Below, piece after piece: positions 14,429 to 21,184 of a stretch of DNA of 23,657 nt. The notes under the pieces were generated by a model, which searched no databases, was not told where the DNA came from, and saw nothing but the letters and a program-made list of their open reading frames with translations. This DNA comes from Clostridiales bacterium (GTDB taxonomy: Bacteria; Bacillota; Clostridia; Oscillospirales; QAMX01), in NCBI GenBank assembly GCA_016285815.1, contig JAEERN010000231.1:1-23657 (forward strand), written 5' to 3'. Position 1 is the first letter of the stretch. Every line of letters starts with the position of its first letter. The position numbers and the translations under genes are program-made.

Positions 14429-14457
14429 TTGACAAACCCGCCGGGATGTGCTATCAT
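14429..14457 (+). promoter_or_regulatory. promoter of tRNA-Leu
   Basis: TTGACA (14429-14434), 17-bp spacer ending in TGC, TATCAT (14452-14457); the predicted start lies about 43 nt before the tRNA. Confidence 0.9.
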
Positions 14458-14506
14458 ATGCACGTTGATTTTCCGCCGGCGCTTTGCCGCGCGGGATCGG
14501 CCATGC

Positions 14507-14590
14507 GCGGGTATGGCGGAACTGGTAGACGCGTAAGATTCAGGTTCTTATGGTCGCAAGGCTGTGGAGGTTCAAGTCCTCTTACCCGCA
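14507..14590 (+). tRNA. tRNA-Leu (CAG)
   Basis: 84-nt class II cloverleaf: acceptor GCGGGTA pairs with TACCCGC, anticodon stem TAAGA/TCTTA around loop TTCAGGT (anticodon CAG), a long variable arm, and T loop TTCAAGT. The discriminator A is followed by CGA; CCA is not encoded. Confidence 0.96.
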
Positions 14591-14592
14591 CG

Positions 14593-14635
14593 AGTCGCCG
14601 CAGGCGCCTGCCGCCTGCGGCGACTGTTTTTTTTT
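14593..14635 (+). terminator. strong intrinsic terminator after tRNA-Leu
   Basis: Perfect 14-bp stem (arms 14593-14606 and 14612-14625), 5-nt loop, then a run of nine T (14627-14635). It starts 2 nt after the tRNA and stands only 34 nt before the next start codon. Confidence 0.95.
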
Positions 14636-14652
14636 GCGGCCGGTCCGGCCGC
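14636..14652 (+). other. 17-bp palindrome in the leader of the sugar isomerase gene
   Basis: GCGGCCGG-T-CCGGCCGC is a perfect palindrome around a single central base, directly after the tRNA-Leu terminator and 17 nt before the start codon. It could be a repressor site or an RNA element; no promoter hexamers are visible between the terminator and the gene. Confidence 0.5.
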
Positions 14653-14669
14653 CGGAGGGAGGAACGAAC

Positions 14670-15494
14670 ATGGGAACGGGACTGTTCCATTCGGCCTATG
14701 CGGGGTACGCCCGCGGCCGAGGGATCTCAGAGGACGAGGCGCTGGCGCGGCTGGCGGGCGCCGGGTTTTCGCTGGTCGAGGCGTCCGTGGAGGACCTGGA
14801 CCGGGCGGGCGCGGAGGCGCTGGCCGGGCGGTACGCGCGCGCCGGCATCGCGCTGGAGACGGTGCACGGCTTTTACGAGCTGCCCGACGGGCAGAGGCCG
14901 GACGCCGAGCGCGCCGTGGACCGGATCGCCGCGCTGGGAGCGAAGAACTTTCTCATCGTGCCGGGCCGGGCGGCCGCGCCGGAGCAAAAGGACGAGACGG
15001 CGCGCCGGATCGCGGAAGAGCTGGACCGCCTGTGCGACTATGCGGCGCGGCGGGACGTCGCGGTCCTTGTGGAGAACTTTTCGGACCCCATGCGGCCGTA
15101 CTCCTCGGTCGCGGACCTGCTGGTGCTGTTCGAGCGGGTGCCGGGGCTTTGGTACAACTACGACAGCGGCAACTTCGCCTTTCTGGATGAGGACGAGACG
15201 GCGGTGATCCCGCTGCTGGCCCCGCGGATCCGCCACGTGCACCTGAAGGATCTGGGAGAGGCGATCCCGCCGGAGACGCCGGGAGGACGGCGCGATTTCA
15301 TGACGGCCGTGCCCGGCACGGGGCGGATCGACGTCGAAACCGCTCTGTCCCGGCTGGAGGCCGCCGGATACCGCGGCGACATGATCGTCGAGGAGAACCG
15401 CGTCCGGTCCGACGCGGAGCTGGCGGACTTTGCCGAGGGCGCCGCCGAAAGCGTGAAGCGGTTCCGAACGCGGTACCCCGGGCTTTTCCGGTGA
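14670..15494 (+). CDS. sugar phosphate isomerase/epimerase family protein (xylose isomerase-like TIM barrel)
   Basis: 274-residue TIM barrel of the AP endonuclease 2/xylose isomerase-like family, cytoplasmic. The four classical metal ligands are all visible: Glu135 (LVENFS), Asp165 (YDSGN), His191 (HVHLKD) and Glu241 (IVEEN). The spacing is typical of sugar or keto-sugar epimerases and isomerases, which use the metal to move a proton at C2/C3. Start ATG at 14670 with GGAGGGAGGAA upstream; the frame is open further upstream but that overlaps tRNA-Leu. No promoter is seen in the 34 nt after the tRNA terminator. It is convergent with the PTS IIC gene and shares a terminator with it. Substrate unknown. 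Confidence 0.83.
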   Translation: MGTGLFHSAYAGYARGRGISEDEALARLAGAGFSLVEASVEDLDRAGAEALAGRYARAGIALETVHGFYELPDGQRPDAERAVDRIAALGAKNFLIVPGRAAAPEQKDETARRIAEELDRLCDYAARRDVAVLVENFSDPMRPYSSVADLLVLFERVPGLWYNYDSGNFAFLDEDETAVIPLLAPRIRHVHLKDLGEAIPPETPGGRRDFMTAVPGTGRIDVETALSRLEAAGYRGDMIVEENRVRSDAELADFAEGAAESVKRFRTRYPGLFR

Positions 15495-15515
15495 CGGCGG
15501 CGGGGCGACGGGAGC

Positions 15516-15551
15516 AAAAAGCGGGGCGGGCCCGATCCGGGCCCGCCCCGC
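15516..15551. terminator. intrinsic terminator between isomerase and PTS IIC genes
   Basis: Perfect 14-bp GC stem (arms 15521-15534 and 15538-15551) with a 3-nt loop. On the minus strand it is followed by T5 (15520-15516), so it terminates the PTS IIC gene. On the plus strand it is followed by GGCGCTTTT, giving weaker termination for the isomerase gene. Confidence 0.87.
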
Positions 15552-15571
15552 GGCGCTTTTCGGTTCGAAGG

Positions 15572-16609
15572 TCAGACCTGGGATTTCAGCGCCATGTCGC
15601 CGTGCTTGATCCAGCCCAGCTTCCGCATGCCCTCGCTGATGCCCAGCGACAGGACCGCGGGCAGGACGAAGTGCATGAACACGATGCACAGGATCGTATA
15701 GAGCGGCGAAGAACCGTCGGCGGTCATGGAGCTGTAGGTGAGGAACTGGCCCACCAGACCGCTGGTGCCCATGCCCGCGCCGCCGGGCAGCGTGGTCATC
15801 TTGAGCACGGCCGACGAGATGGGGCCCAGCACGGCGGAGGTGAGGATGGCGGGCAGCCAGATCTGCGGCCGGCGGACGATGTTGCCCACCTGGAGCATGG
15901 AGGTGCCCAGCCCCTGGCTGACGAGGCCGCTCCAGCGGTTCTCGCGGAAGCTGGCCACGGCGAAGCCGACCATGTTGGCGCAGCAGCCCACGCAGGCCGC
16001 GCCCCCGGCCACGCCGCTGAGGCCCAGCGAGATGGCGATGGCCGCGCTGGAGATGGGGGCCGTCAGGCACATGCCCATGACGACCGACACGATGATCCCC
16101 ATGGGGACGGGGTTCAGGGCGGTGGTCTCGTTGATGAAGGTGCCGATGGCTTTCATGGCGATGGCGATGTAGGGCCCCGTGAGCGAGGCGATGACGCCGC
16201 CGGGGATGATGGTGGCCAGCGGGACGAGCACGATGTCGAACTTGGTGCGGCCGGCCAGCAGGTTGCCGAGCTCCGCGCCCACCAGCGCGGCGACGTAGGC
16301 GCCGAAGGGCCCGCCGATGGAATAGGCGAAGGCGCCCACCGCGGCGCTGGAGAACACCGTGAGCGCGCTGGCCTTCAGGCCGTAGGCGATGGCGACGCCG
16401 ATGGCGGCGCCGGTGATCTCCTTGGCATATTTGGCGTACTCCGTCAGATAGTGGAACCCCGGAAGAGGGATCTTGCCGAGCTGTTCGATGATCAGGCCGA
16501 TGATCAGCGAGGCGAACAGGCCCAGCGCCATGGAGGAAAAGGCGTCGATGAACCATCTTTTGGCCAGACGGCCCGCGGTGGAGCCGCCGGAGCTCTTCTT
16601 GTTTGCCAT
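15572..16609 (-). CDS. PTS sugar transporter subunit IIC, PfoR-like
   Basis: 345-residue, very hydrophobic integral membrane protein with about nine to ten predicted segments, resembling the PTS_EIIC_2 (PfoR-type, COG3641) family. Recognisable stretches are FIDAFSSMALGLFASLIIGLIIEQLG, GAAIGVAIAYGLKAS, LVGAELGNLLAGRTKFDIVLVP and MTTLPGGAGMGTSGLVGQ. These proteins are related to PTS IIC channels, and one, PfoR of Clostridium perfringens, was reported as affecting toxin expression. No IIA, IIB or HPr gene is nearby, so it depends on unlinked partners or acts without phosphorylation. Start: ATG at 16607-16609; an earlier ATG at 16621 is too close to the AAAGGA site. It lies between two sugar isomerase genes, suggesting a sugar-related substrate. 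Confidence 0.85.
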   Translation of the reverse strand: MANKKSSGGSTAGRLAKRWFIDAFSSMALGLFASLIIGLIIEQLGKIPLPGFHYLTEYAKYAKEITGAAIGVAIAYGLKASALTVFSSAAVGAFAYSIGGPFGAYVAALVGAELGNLLAGRTKFDIVLVPLATIIPGGVIASLTGPYIAIAMKAIGTFINETTALNPVPMGIIVSVVMGMCLTAPISSAAIAISLGLSGVAGGAACVGCCANMVGFAVASFRENRWSGLVSQGLGTSMLQVGNIVRRPQIWLPAILTSAVLGPISSAVLKMTTLPGGAGMGTSGLVGQFLTYSSMTADGSSPLYTILCIVFMHFVLPAVLSLGISEGMRKLGWIKHGDMALKSQV

Positions 16610-16666
16610 GAGGGGACACATCCTTTCTCGGGCCGGAACGGCCGGCCCGGCCCGCGCCCGCCGCCC

Positions 16667-16695
16667 TTGACGGGGAGCGCGGATCGCGCTATAAT
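16667..16695 (+). promoter_or_regulatory. promoter of the second sugar isomerase gene
   Basis: TTGACG (16667-16672), 17-bp spacer, TATAAT (16690-16695), about 39 nt before the GTG start. Confidence 0.85.
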
Positions 16696-16734
16696 GATAG
16701 GGAAACGAAACGCTGACGGGGGAGGTCGGTATCG

Positions 16735-17616
16735 GTGCGGACGGGAGTTTGCAGCACGGATTTTGAAACGGGGAACGCGCCGCCGCCGGCGGACCGGCTG
16801 TTCGGCGGGATCCGGGCCATCGGGTTCGAATGCGTCCAGTTCGCGTTCTCTTCGGTGCGCGAGAGCGATTTCACGCCGGACGGGCGGCTCGAGATCCCGG
16901 AGCGGATCCGGCCGGAGGCGCTGGACGCGGCCGGGCGGGCCGCCGCGCGGGAGGATCTTCCGGTCAGCGCGGTGAACGGCACGTTCAACATGACCCACCC
17001 GGACCGGGAGATCCGGGCCGAGGGCATCCGCCGCATGGCGGGCCTGATCGAGGCCGCCGCCGCGCTGGGCGCGCCGGTGGTGACGCTCTGCTCGGGAACG
17101 CGGAACCGGGAAAACCTGTGGGCCCCGTCCGACGAAAACGGGACGGAAGCGGCCTGGGCCGACATGCTGGATACGGTGCTGAGGACCGTGGAGCTGGCGG
17201 AGAGACAGGGGATCACACTGGCGGTGGAGTCCGAGGCGGCCAACGTCGTCGACACGCCGGAGAAAGCACGGCGGCTGATGGACGAGGTGGGCTCGGCCCG
17301 GCTGAAGATGATCCTGGATTGCGCCAATCTGTTCCACGCGGGCTGCGCCCGGCGGGAGCGGTCGGCCGAGACCATCGCCCACGCCTTCGAGTGCTTCGGG
17401 GACGACGTCGTTCTGGCCCACGGAAAGGATATCCGCGAGGGGGACGGCATCTCGTTCTGCGGCACGGGGCTGGGGATCGTGGACTTCCCGCTGACCGCGA
17501 GGCTGCTGCGGGCGCGCGGCTTTGCCGGCGACATGGTCCTGCACGGGATCTACGATCCGGCGGACATGCCGCGGGCGCTGGCGTTCTGGCGCGCCTGCGA
17601 GGCCCGGGCGGATTGA
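16735..17616 (+). CDS. sugar phosphate isomerase/epimerase family protein (second copy, divergent)
   Basis: 293-residue xylose isomerase-like TIM barrel, cytoplasmic. Visible ligand positions are Glu165 (AVESEA), Asp195 (ILDCANLF) and His229 (LAHGKDI). The fourth position, normally Glu near the last strand, is His270 in MVLHGIYDP. Other marks are VNGTFNMTHPD at about 78-88 and VVTLCSGTRNRENLW. It is only distantly similar to the neighbouring barrel at 14670, so not a recent duplicate. The start is GTG at 16735-16737 with GGGAGG about 9 nt upstream, and a clear promoter precedes it. It probably isomerises or epimerises a keto-sugar; the missing Glu makes the exact chemistry uncertain. Confidence 0.82.
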   Translation: MRTGVCSTDFETGNAPPPADRLFGGIRAIGFECVQFAFSSVRESDFTPDGRLEIPERIRPEALDAAGRAAAREDLPVSAVNGTFNMTHPDREIRAEGIRRMAGLIEAAAALGAPVVTLCSGTRNRENLWAPSDENGTEAAWADMLDTVLRTVELAERQGITLAVESEAANVVDTPEKARRLMDEVGSARLKMILDCANLFHAGCARRERSAETIAHAFECFGDDVVLAHGKDIREGDGISFCGTGLGIVDFPLTARLLRARGFAGDMVLHGIYDPADMPRALAFWRACEARAD

Positions 17617-17657
17617 CGGAAAAGAGAAGCTATTTGAGGCGGTGCCGCCCGAAGCGG

Positions 17658-17692
17658 GCCGGAGGAGCGGGAGATCCCGTTTCTTCTCCGGC
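17658..17692. terminator. candidate hairpin between convergent genes
   Basis: Arms 17658-17667 and 17683-17692 pair at 9 of 10 positions, with an inner CGGG/CCCG stem. There is no clear T-tract, so this is only a possible terminator between the isomerase gene and ilvE, both of which must end here. Confidence 0.35.
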
Positions 17693-17728
17693 GTCGTTCC
17701 GGACGGCGCCGTTCGGTTTGGCTGACGA

Positions 17729-18793
17729 TCAGAGGGAAACGGTCCAGCCGTGCTCGTCCGGCAGGCGGCCCCACTGGATGCCGGTCAGGGTGTCGTAGAG
17801 CCAGGACGAGATCTCGCCGATCCTGCCTTCGTTGACGGTGATCCGGCGGTCGCCGATGCGCAGCTCGCCCACGGGGGAGATGACCGCCGCGGTGCCCGTG
17901 CCGAAGATCTCCTCCAGCGTTCCGTCATCGGCGGCCTTCTCCAGCTCTTTGTAGGAGATCCGGCGCTCGGAGACCGGAACGCCGCGGTCGCGCAGCAGCT
18001 CGATGACCGAGCGGCGGGTGATGCCGGGCAGCACGCTGCCCTCCAGCGCGGGGGTGACGACTTCGCCGCCGATCTTGAAGAAGATGTTCATGGCGCCGAC
18101 CTCTTCGATGAACTCGCGGTGGACGCCGTCCAGCCAGAGCACCTGCTCATAGCCGGACTCGTGGGCGTTGGACTGGGACAGGATCGAGGCGGCGTAGTTC
18201 CCGCCGCACTTGGCAAAGCCCGTTCCGCCGCGGACGGCGCGGACGTATTCGGTCTCGATGTAGATCCGGACCGGGTTGAGGCCCGCCGCGTAATAGCTGC
18301 CGGAGGGGCTGAGGATGATGATGAAGTAATAGTGGTCCGAGGCGCGGACGCCGAGGAACGGGTCCGTGGCGATCATGAAGGGCCGGATGTACAGCGAGGT
18401 GCCGGGGGCGGTGGGGATCCAGTCCTGGTCGGCCCGGACGGCCGCGCGCACCAGCTCGACCCAGTCGTCCACGTCGATCTCCGGCATGCAGAGGCGGCGG
18501 CAGGAGTCGTTCATGCGGCGGGCGTTGTCCGCCGGGCGGAAGAGCAGCGTGCGCCCGTCCTCGGTGTGGTAGGCCTTGAGTCCCTCGAAGACTTCCTGGC
18601 CGTAGTGGAAGACCATGGCCGAGGGGTCCAGCGAGATGGAGCCGTAGGGGACGATCCGCGCGTCGTGCCAGCCGATGCCGCGGGTGTAATCCATGAGGAG
18701 CATGTGGTCGGTGAATTTTTTACCGAAGCCCAGGGCGCCCTCCGGTTTGGGCTTGGCCTTGTCGGGAGAAACTCGTTCGATGCGGATATCCAT
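17729..18793 (-). CDS. ilvE: branched-chain amino acid aminotransferase
   Basis: 354-residue fold-type IV PLP aminotransferase. It interconverts Leu, Ile and Val with their 2-oxo acids using glutamate/2-oxoglutarate, in the cytoplasm. Family motifs: FGKKFTDHMLLMDY near the N-terminus, QEVFEGLKAY, and TGFAKCGGNYAAS with PLP lysine Lys195 (compare the VGDCKLGGNYG motif of mitochondrial BCAT). LPGITRRSVIELLRDRG and EEIFGTGTAAVISPVG follow, the latter binding the cofactor phosphate. The length fits the longer BCAT subclass. Start: ATG at 18791-18793, with AAAGGAAG upstream and matching the family N-terminus. It is monocistronic; the leader of about 40 nt is too short for a T-box. Confidence 0.95.
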   Translation of the reverse strand: MDIRIERVSPDKAKPKPEGALGFGKKFTDHMLLMDYTRGIGWHDARIVPYGSISLDPSAMVFHYGQEVFEGLKAYHTEDGRTLLFRPADNARRMNDSCRRLCMPEIDVDDWVELVRAAVRADQDWIPTAPGTSLYIRPFMIATDPFLGVRASDHYYFIIILSPSGSYYAAGLNPVRIYIETEYVRAVRGGTGFAKCGGNYAASILSQSNAHESGYEQVLWLDGVHREFIEEVGAMNIFFKIGGEVVTPALEGSVLPGITRRSVIELLRDRGVPVSERRISYKELEKAADDGTLEEIFGTGTAAVISPVGELRIGDRRITVNEGRIGEISSWLYDTLTGIQWGRLPDEHGWTVSL

Positions 18794-18842
18794 GATCTGC
18801 GCTTCCTTTCGATACTGTTCCGCAGTTTGATTACTGTTTTCT

Positions 18843-18871
18843 ATTTTAACATCGTTCGGGAACGTTTGCAA
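18843..18871 (-). promoter_or_regulatory. promoter of ilvE with dyad in the spacer
   Basis: On the minus strand TTGCAA (18871-18866), 17-bp spacer, TAAAAT (18848-18843). The spacer holds a dyad CGTTC-GG-GAACG (18853-18864), well placed for a repressor between -35 and -10; it is the reverse arrangement of a LexA box (GAAC-N4-GTTC), so not a LexA site. Confidence 0.75.
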
Positions 18872-19008
18872 TGTACATTTTTACCGATACTTCCGGCCTT
18901 GCCGGGGTTTGGGTTATTGAGTTTTTCCGTTCTTCCCGCCGCCGCGCACGGCGGCGGTGTAAAGCGGCGCCGCCTTATTTGCGGGGACATGGCTGTAAAG
19001 CCGAAGAC
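18872..19008. other. intergenic stretch upstream of the topoisomerase operon
   Basis: The gap between ilvE and the topoisomerase B gene is 373 nt. This part holds no gene that I can support; it includes a perfect 9-bp GC hairpin (arms 18936-18944 and 18949-18957) without a T-tract. The rest of the gap is the two divergent promoters and the structured leader. Confidence 0.6.
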
Positions 19009-19037
19009 TTGACAAAAAGAGAAAGATCCTGTATAAT
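19009..19037 (+). promoter_or_regulatory. promoter of the type IIA topoisomerase operon
   Basis: Consensus TTGACA (19009-19014), 17-bp spacer, TATAAT (19032-19037). The predicted start near 19044 gives a leader of about 120 nt. Confidence 0.93.
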
Positions 19038-19048
19038 ACAATGGGTCT

Positions 19049-19140
19049 GAACGGACTGGCGGGACCGCCGGAGGGGCCGTTCGGGGCCCGGGCTTTCGGC
19101 GATCCCGCCGAAAGCGGGGAAGGACGGGGGCCGCGCCCCC
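19049..19140 (+). promoter_or_regulatory. highly structured 5' leader of the topoisomerase operon
   Basis: Three consecutive inverted repeats: GAACGG/CCGTTC (19049-19054 and 19077-19082), a perfect 10-bp stem with loop ATCC (arms 19092-19101 and 19106-19115), and GGGGGC-CGC-GCCCCC (19126-19140). No T-tract follows, so an intrinsic attenuator is unlikely. It may influence translation or mRNA stability. Confidence 0.5.
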
Positions 19141-19166
19141 GGCGGAGAAGAGGATGAGGCGGGAAC

Positions 19167-21161
19167 ATGGCGAAGAAAACGGCATCTTACGGCGATTCGA
19201 GTATCGTCAGTCTCAAGGGTGCGGACAGAGTGCGCAAGCGTCCGGGCGTGATCTTCGGCTCGGACGGCGTCGGCGGCTGCGAGCACTCGTTTTTTGAGAT
19301 CCTGTCCAACTCCATCGACGAGGCGCGTCAGGGGTTCGGCAAGGTCATCAACGTGACGCGCTTTCTGGACAAGTCCATCGAGGTGGAGGACTTCGGCCGC
19401 GGCTGTCCCGTGGACTGGAACGAGAAAGAGGGCCGCTATAACTGGGAGCTGGTCTACTGCGAGCTGTACGCCGGCGGCAAATACTCGAACAGCGAGGACG
19501 GGAATTACGAGTTCTCGCTGGGCCTGAACGGCCTGGGCGCCTGTGCCACCCAGTACTCGTCCGAGTATATGGACGTGAACTGCTGGTACGACGGCTGTCA
19601 CTATACGCTGCACTTCCAAAAGGGCAAGAACGTCACGGATGCGCCGAACCGGCTGATCAAGGAGCCCTATTCCGGCCGCCGCACTGGCACGGTGCACCGC
19701 TGGCGCCCGGACCTGGAGGTCTTCACCGACATCGACATCCCGCTGGACTATTTCACCGATACGCTGAAAAAACAGGCCGTGGTCAACGCCGGGCTGAAGT
19801 TCGTGCTGCGGGACCAGCAGGCCGACGGCAAGTTCACCGAGACGGAATTCCTCTACGAGAACGGCATCCAGGACTATGTGGCCGAGCTGGCCGGGCTGGA
19901 CGCCATCGTTCCGGTGCGCTTCGCCTCGGGCGAGCGCAAGGGCCGCGACCGCGAGGACAAGCCGGAATACAAGGTCCAGATGCAGGCGGCGTTCTGCATG
20001 ACGAAGAACACGCCGAGCATCACCTATTTCCACAACTCGTCGTGGCTGGAGCACGGCGGCGCGCCGGAAAAGGCGGCGCGCAGCGCCTTCGTCTCGGCCA
20101 TCGACGGCTATCTCCGGCAGAACGGCAAATACGGCAAGAGCCAGACCCGCATCGTGTTCCAGGACGTAGCGGACAGTCTGGTGCTGGTGACCAACTCGTT
20201 CTCCACCGTCACCTCGTATGAGAACCAGACCAAAAAGGCCATCACCAACCGTTTCATCCAGGAGGCCATGACGGATTTTCTGAAGTCTACGCTGGAGGTG
20301 TACTTCATCGAGTGCCGGGCCGAGGCGGAAAAGCTCTGCGAGCAGGTGCTGCGGAACAAACAGATCCGCGAGTCCGCCGAACAGGCGCGGCAGAACGCGC
20401 GCAAGAAGCTGTCCGGCACCATGGACATCTCCAGCCGCGTGGAAAAATTCGTGGACTGCCGGACCAAGGACACGTCCCGCCGGGAGCTGTATATCGTCGA
20501 GGGCGATTCGGCGCTGGGGTCCGTGGTCCAGGGGCGGAACAGCGAGTTCCAGGCGGTCATGCCGGTCCGCGGCAAGATCCTGAACTGTATGAAGGCTGAA
20601 TACGGACGGATCTTCAAAAGCGACATCATCACCGATCTGCTGAAGGTGCTGGGCTGCGGGGTAGAGGTCAAGTCCGGCAGCAAGGAGCTGTCCAGCTTTG
20701 ACATCAACGCCCTGCGGTGGAACAAGATCATCATCTGCACCGACGCGGACGTGGACGGCTTTCAGATCCGCGTGCTGATCCTGGCCATGCTCTACCGGCT
20801 GGTGCCGACGCTGATCAACGAGGGGTACGTCTATATCGCGGAGAGCCCGCTGTACGAGATTACCTGCAGGGATCAGACGTATTTCGCCTATGACGACCGC
20901 GAAAAGGCCGAGATCCTGGCGTCCCTGGGCGGCGCGAAGTGCACGATCCAGCGGTCCAAGGGCCTGGGCGAGAACGAGCCGGAGATGATGAGCCTGACCA
21001 CCATGTCCCCGGCCACCCGGCGCCTGATCCAGGTGACGCCGGACGACGCCGCGGCGACGGCGGACATGTTCGATCTGCTGCCGGGGGACAATCTGGCCGG
21101 GCGCAAGGAGTACATCGCCCAGAACGGGGCGGACTGGCTCGAGCTGGCCGACATATTCTGA
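19167..21161 (+). CDS. type IIA DNA topoisomerase subunit B (GyrB/ParE-like, divergent clade)
   Basis: 664-residue ATPase subunit of a type IIA topoisomerase. The GHKL domain has FFEILSNSIDEA (Glu44, Asn48 and Glu52 match E. coli GyrB Glu42, Asn46 and Glu50), VEDFGRGCP, HAGGK-like YAGGKYS and GLNGLGACATQ (usually GGLHGVG). The transducer has the ATP-contacting QTK loop (Gln354-Lys356). The TOPRIM domain has EGDSA (Glu445) and DADVDG (Asp526, Asp528, Asp530) for magnesium. The usual following SHI is FQI, and QRYKGLGEM is QRSKGLGEN. All catalytic acids are kept, so it should be active. With the A subunit 23 nt downstream it forms a tetramer that passes duplex DNA. The sequence fits the extra Clostridia topoisomerase pair rather than the main gyrase; gyrase versus decatenase activity is not decidable here. 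Confidence 0.9.
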   Translation: MAKKTASYGDSSIVSLKGADRVRKRPGVIFGSDGVGGCEHSFFEILSNSIDEARQGFGKVINVTRFLDKSIEVEDFGRGCPVDWNEKEGRYNWELVYCELYAGGKYSNSEDGNYEFSLGLNGLGACATQYSSEYMDVNCWYDGCHYTLHFQKGKNVTDAPNRLIKEPYSGRRTGTVHRWRPDLEVFTDIDIPLDYFTDTLKKQAVVNAGLKFVLRDQQADGKFTETEFLYENGIQDYVAELAGLDAIVPVRFASGERKGRDREDKPEYKVQMQAAFCMTKNTPSITYFHNSSWLEHGGAPEKAARSAFVSAIDGYLRQNGKYGKSQTRIVFQDVADSLVLVTNSFSTVTSYENQTKKAITNRFIQEAMTDFLKSTLEVYFIECRAEAEKLCEQVLRNKQIRESAEQARQNARKKLSGTMDISSRVEKFVDCRTKDTSRRELYIVEGDSALGSVVQGRNSEFQAVMPVRGKILNCMKAEYGRIFKSDIITDLLKVLGCGVEVKSGSKELSSFDINALRWNKIIICTDADVDGFQIRVLILAMLYRLVPTLINEGYVYIAESPLYEITCRDQTYFAYDDREKAEILASLGGAKCTIQRSKGLGENEPEMMSLTTMSPATRRLIQVTPDDAAATADMFDLLPGDNLAGRKEYIAQNGADWLELADIF

Positions 21162-21184
21162 TCCAGAGAGGGGACCTGTAAGCG

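Noticed and set aside
18794..18842. T-box or attenuator upstream of ilvE
   Set aside because: The leader is only about 40 nt, with neither a T-box core nor a terminator hairpin.
18872..19020. Possible small ORF starting at the ATG near 18871
   Set aside because: No ribosome binding site, no recognisable motif, and the stretch runs into the -35 box of the topoisomerase promoter.
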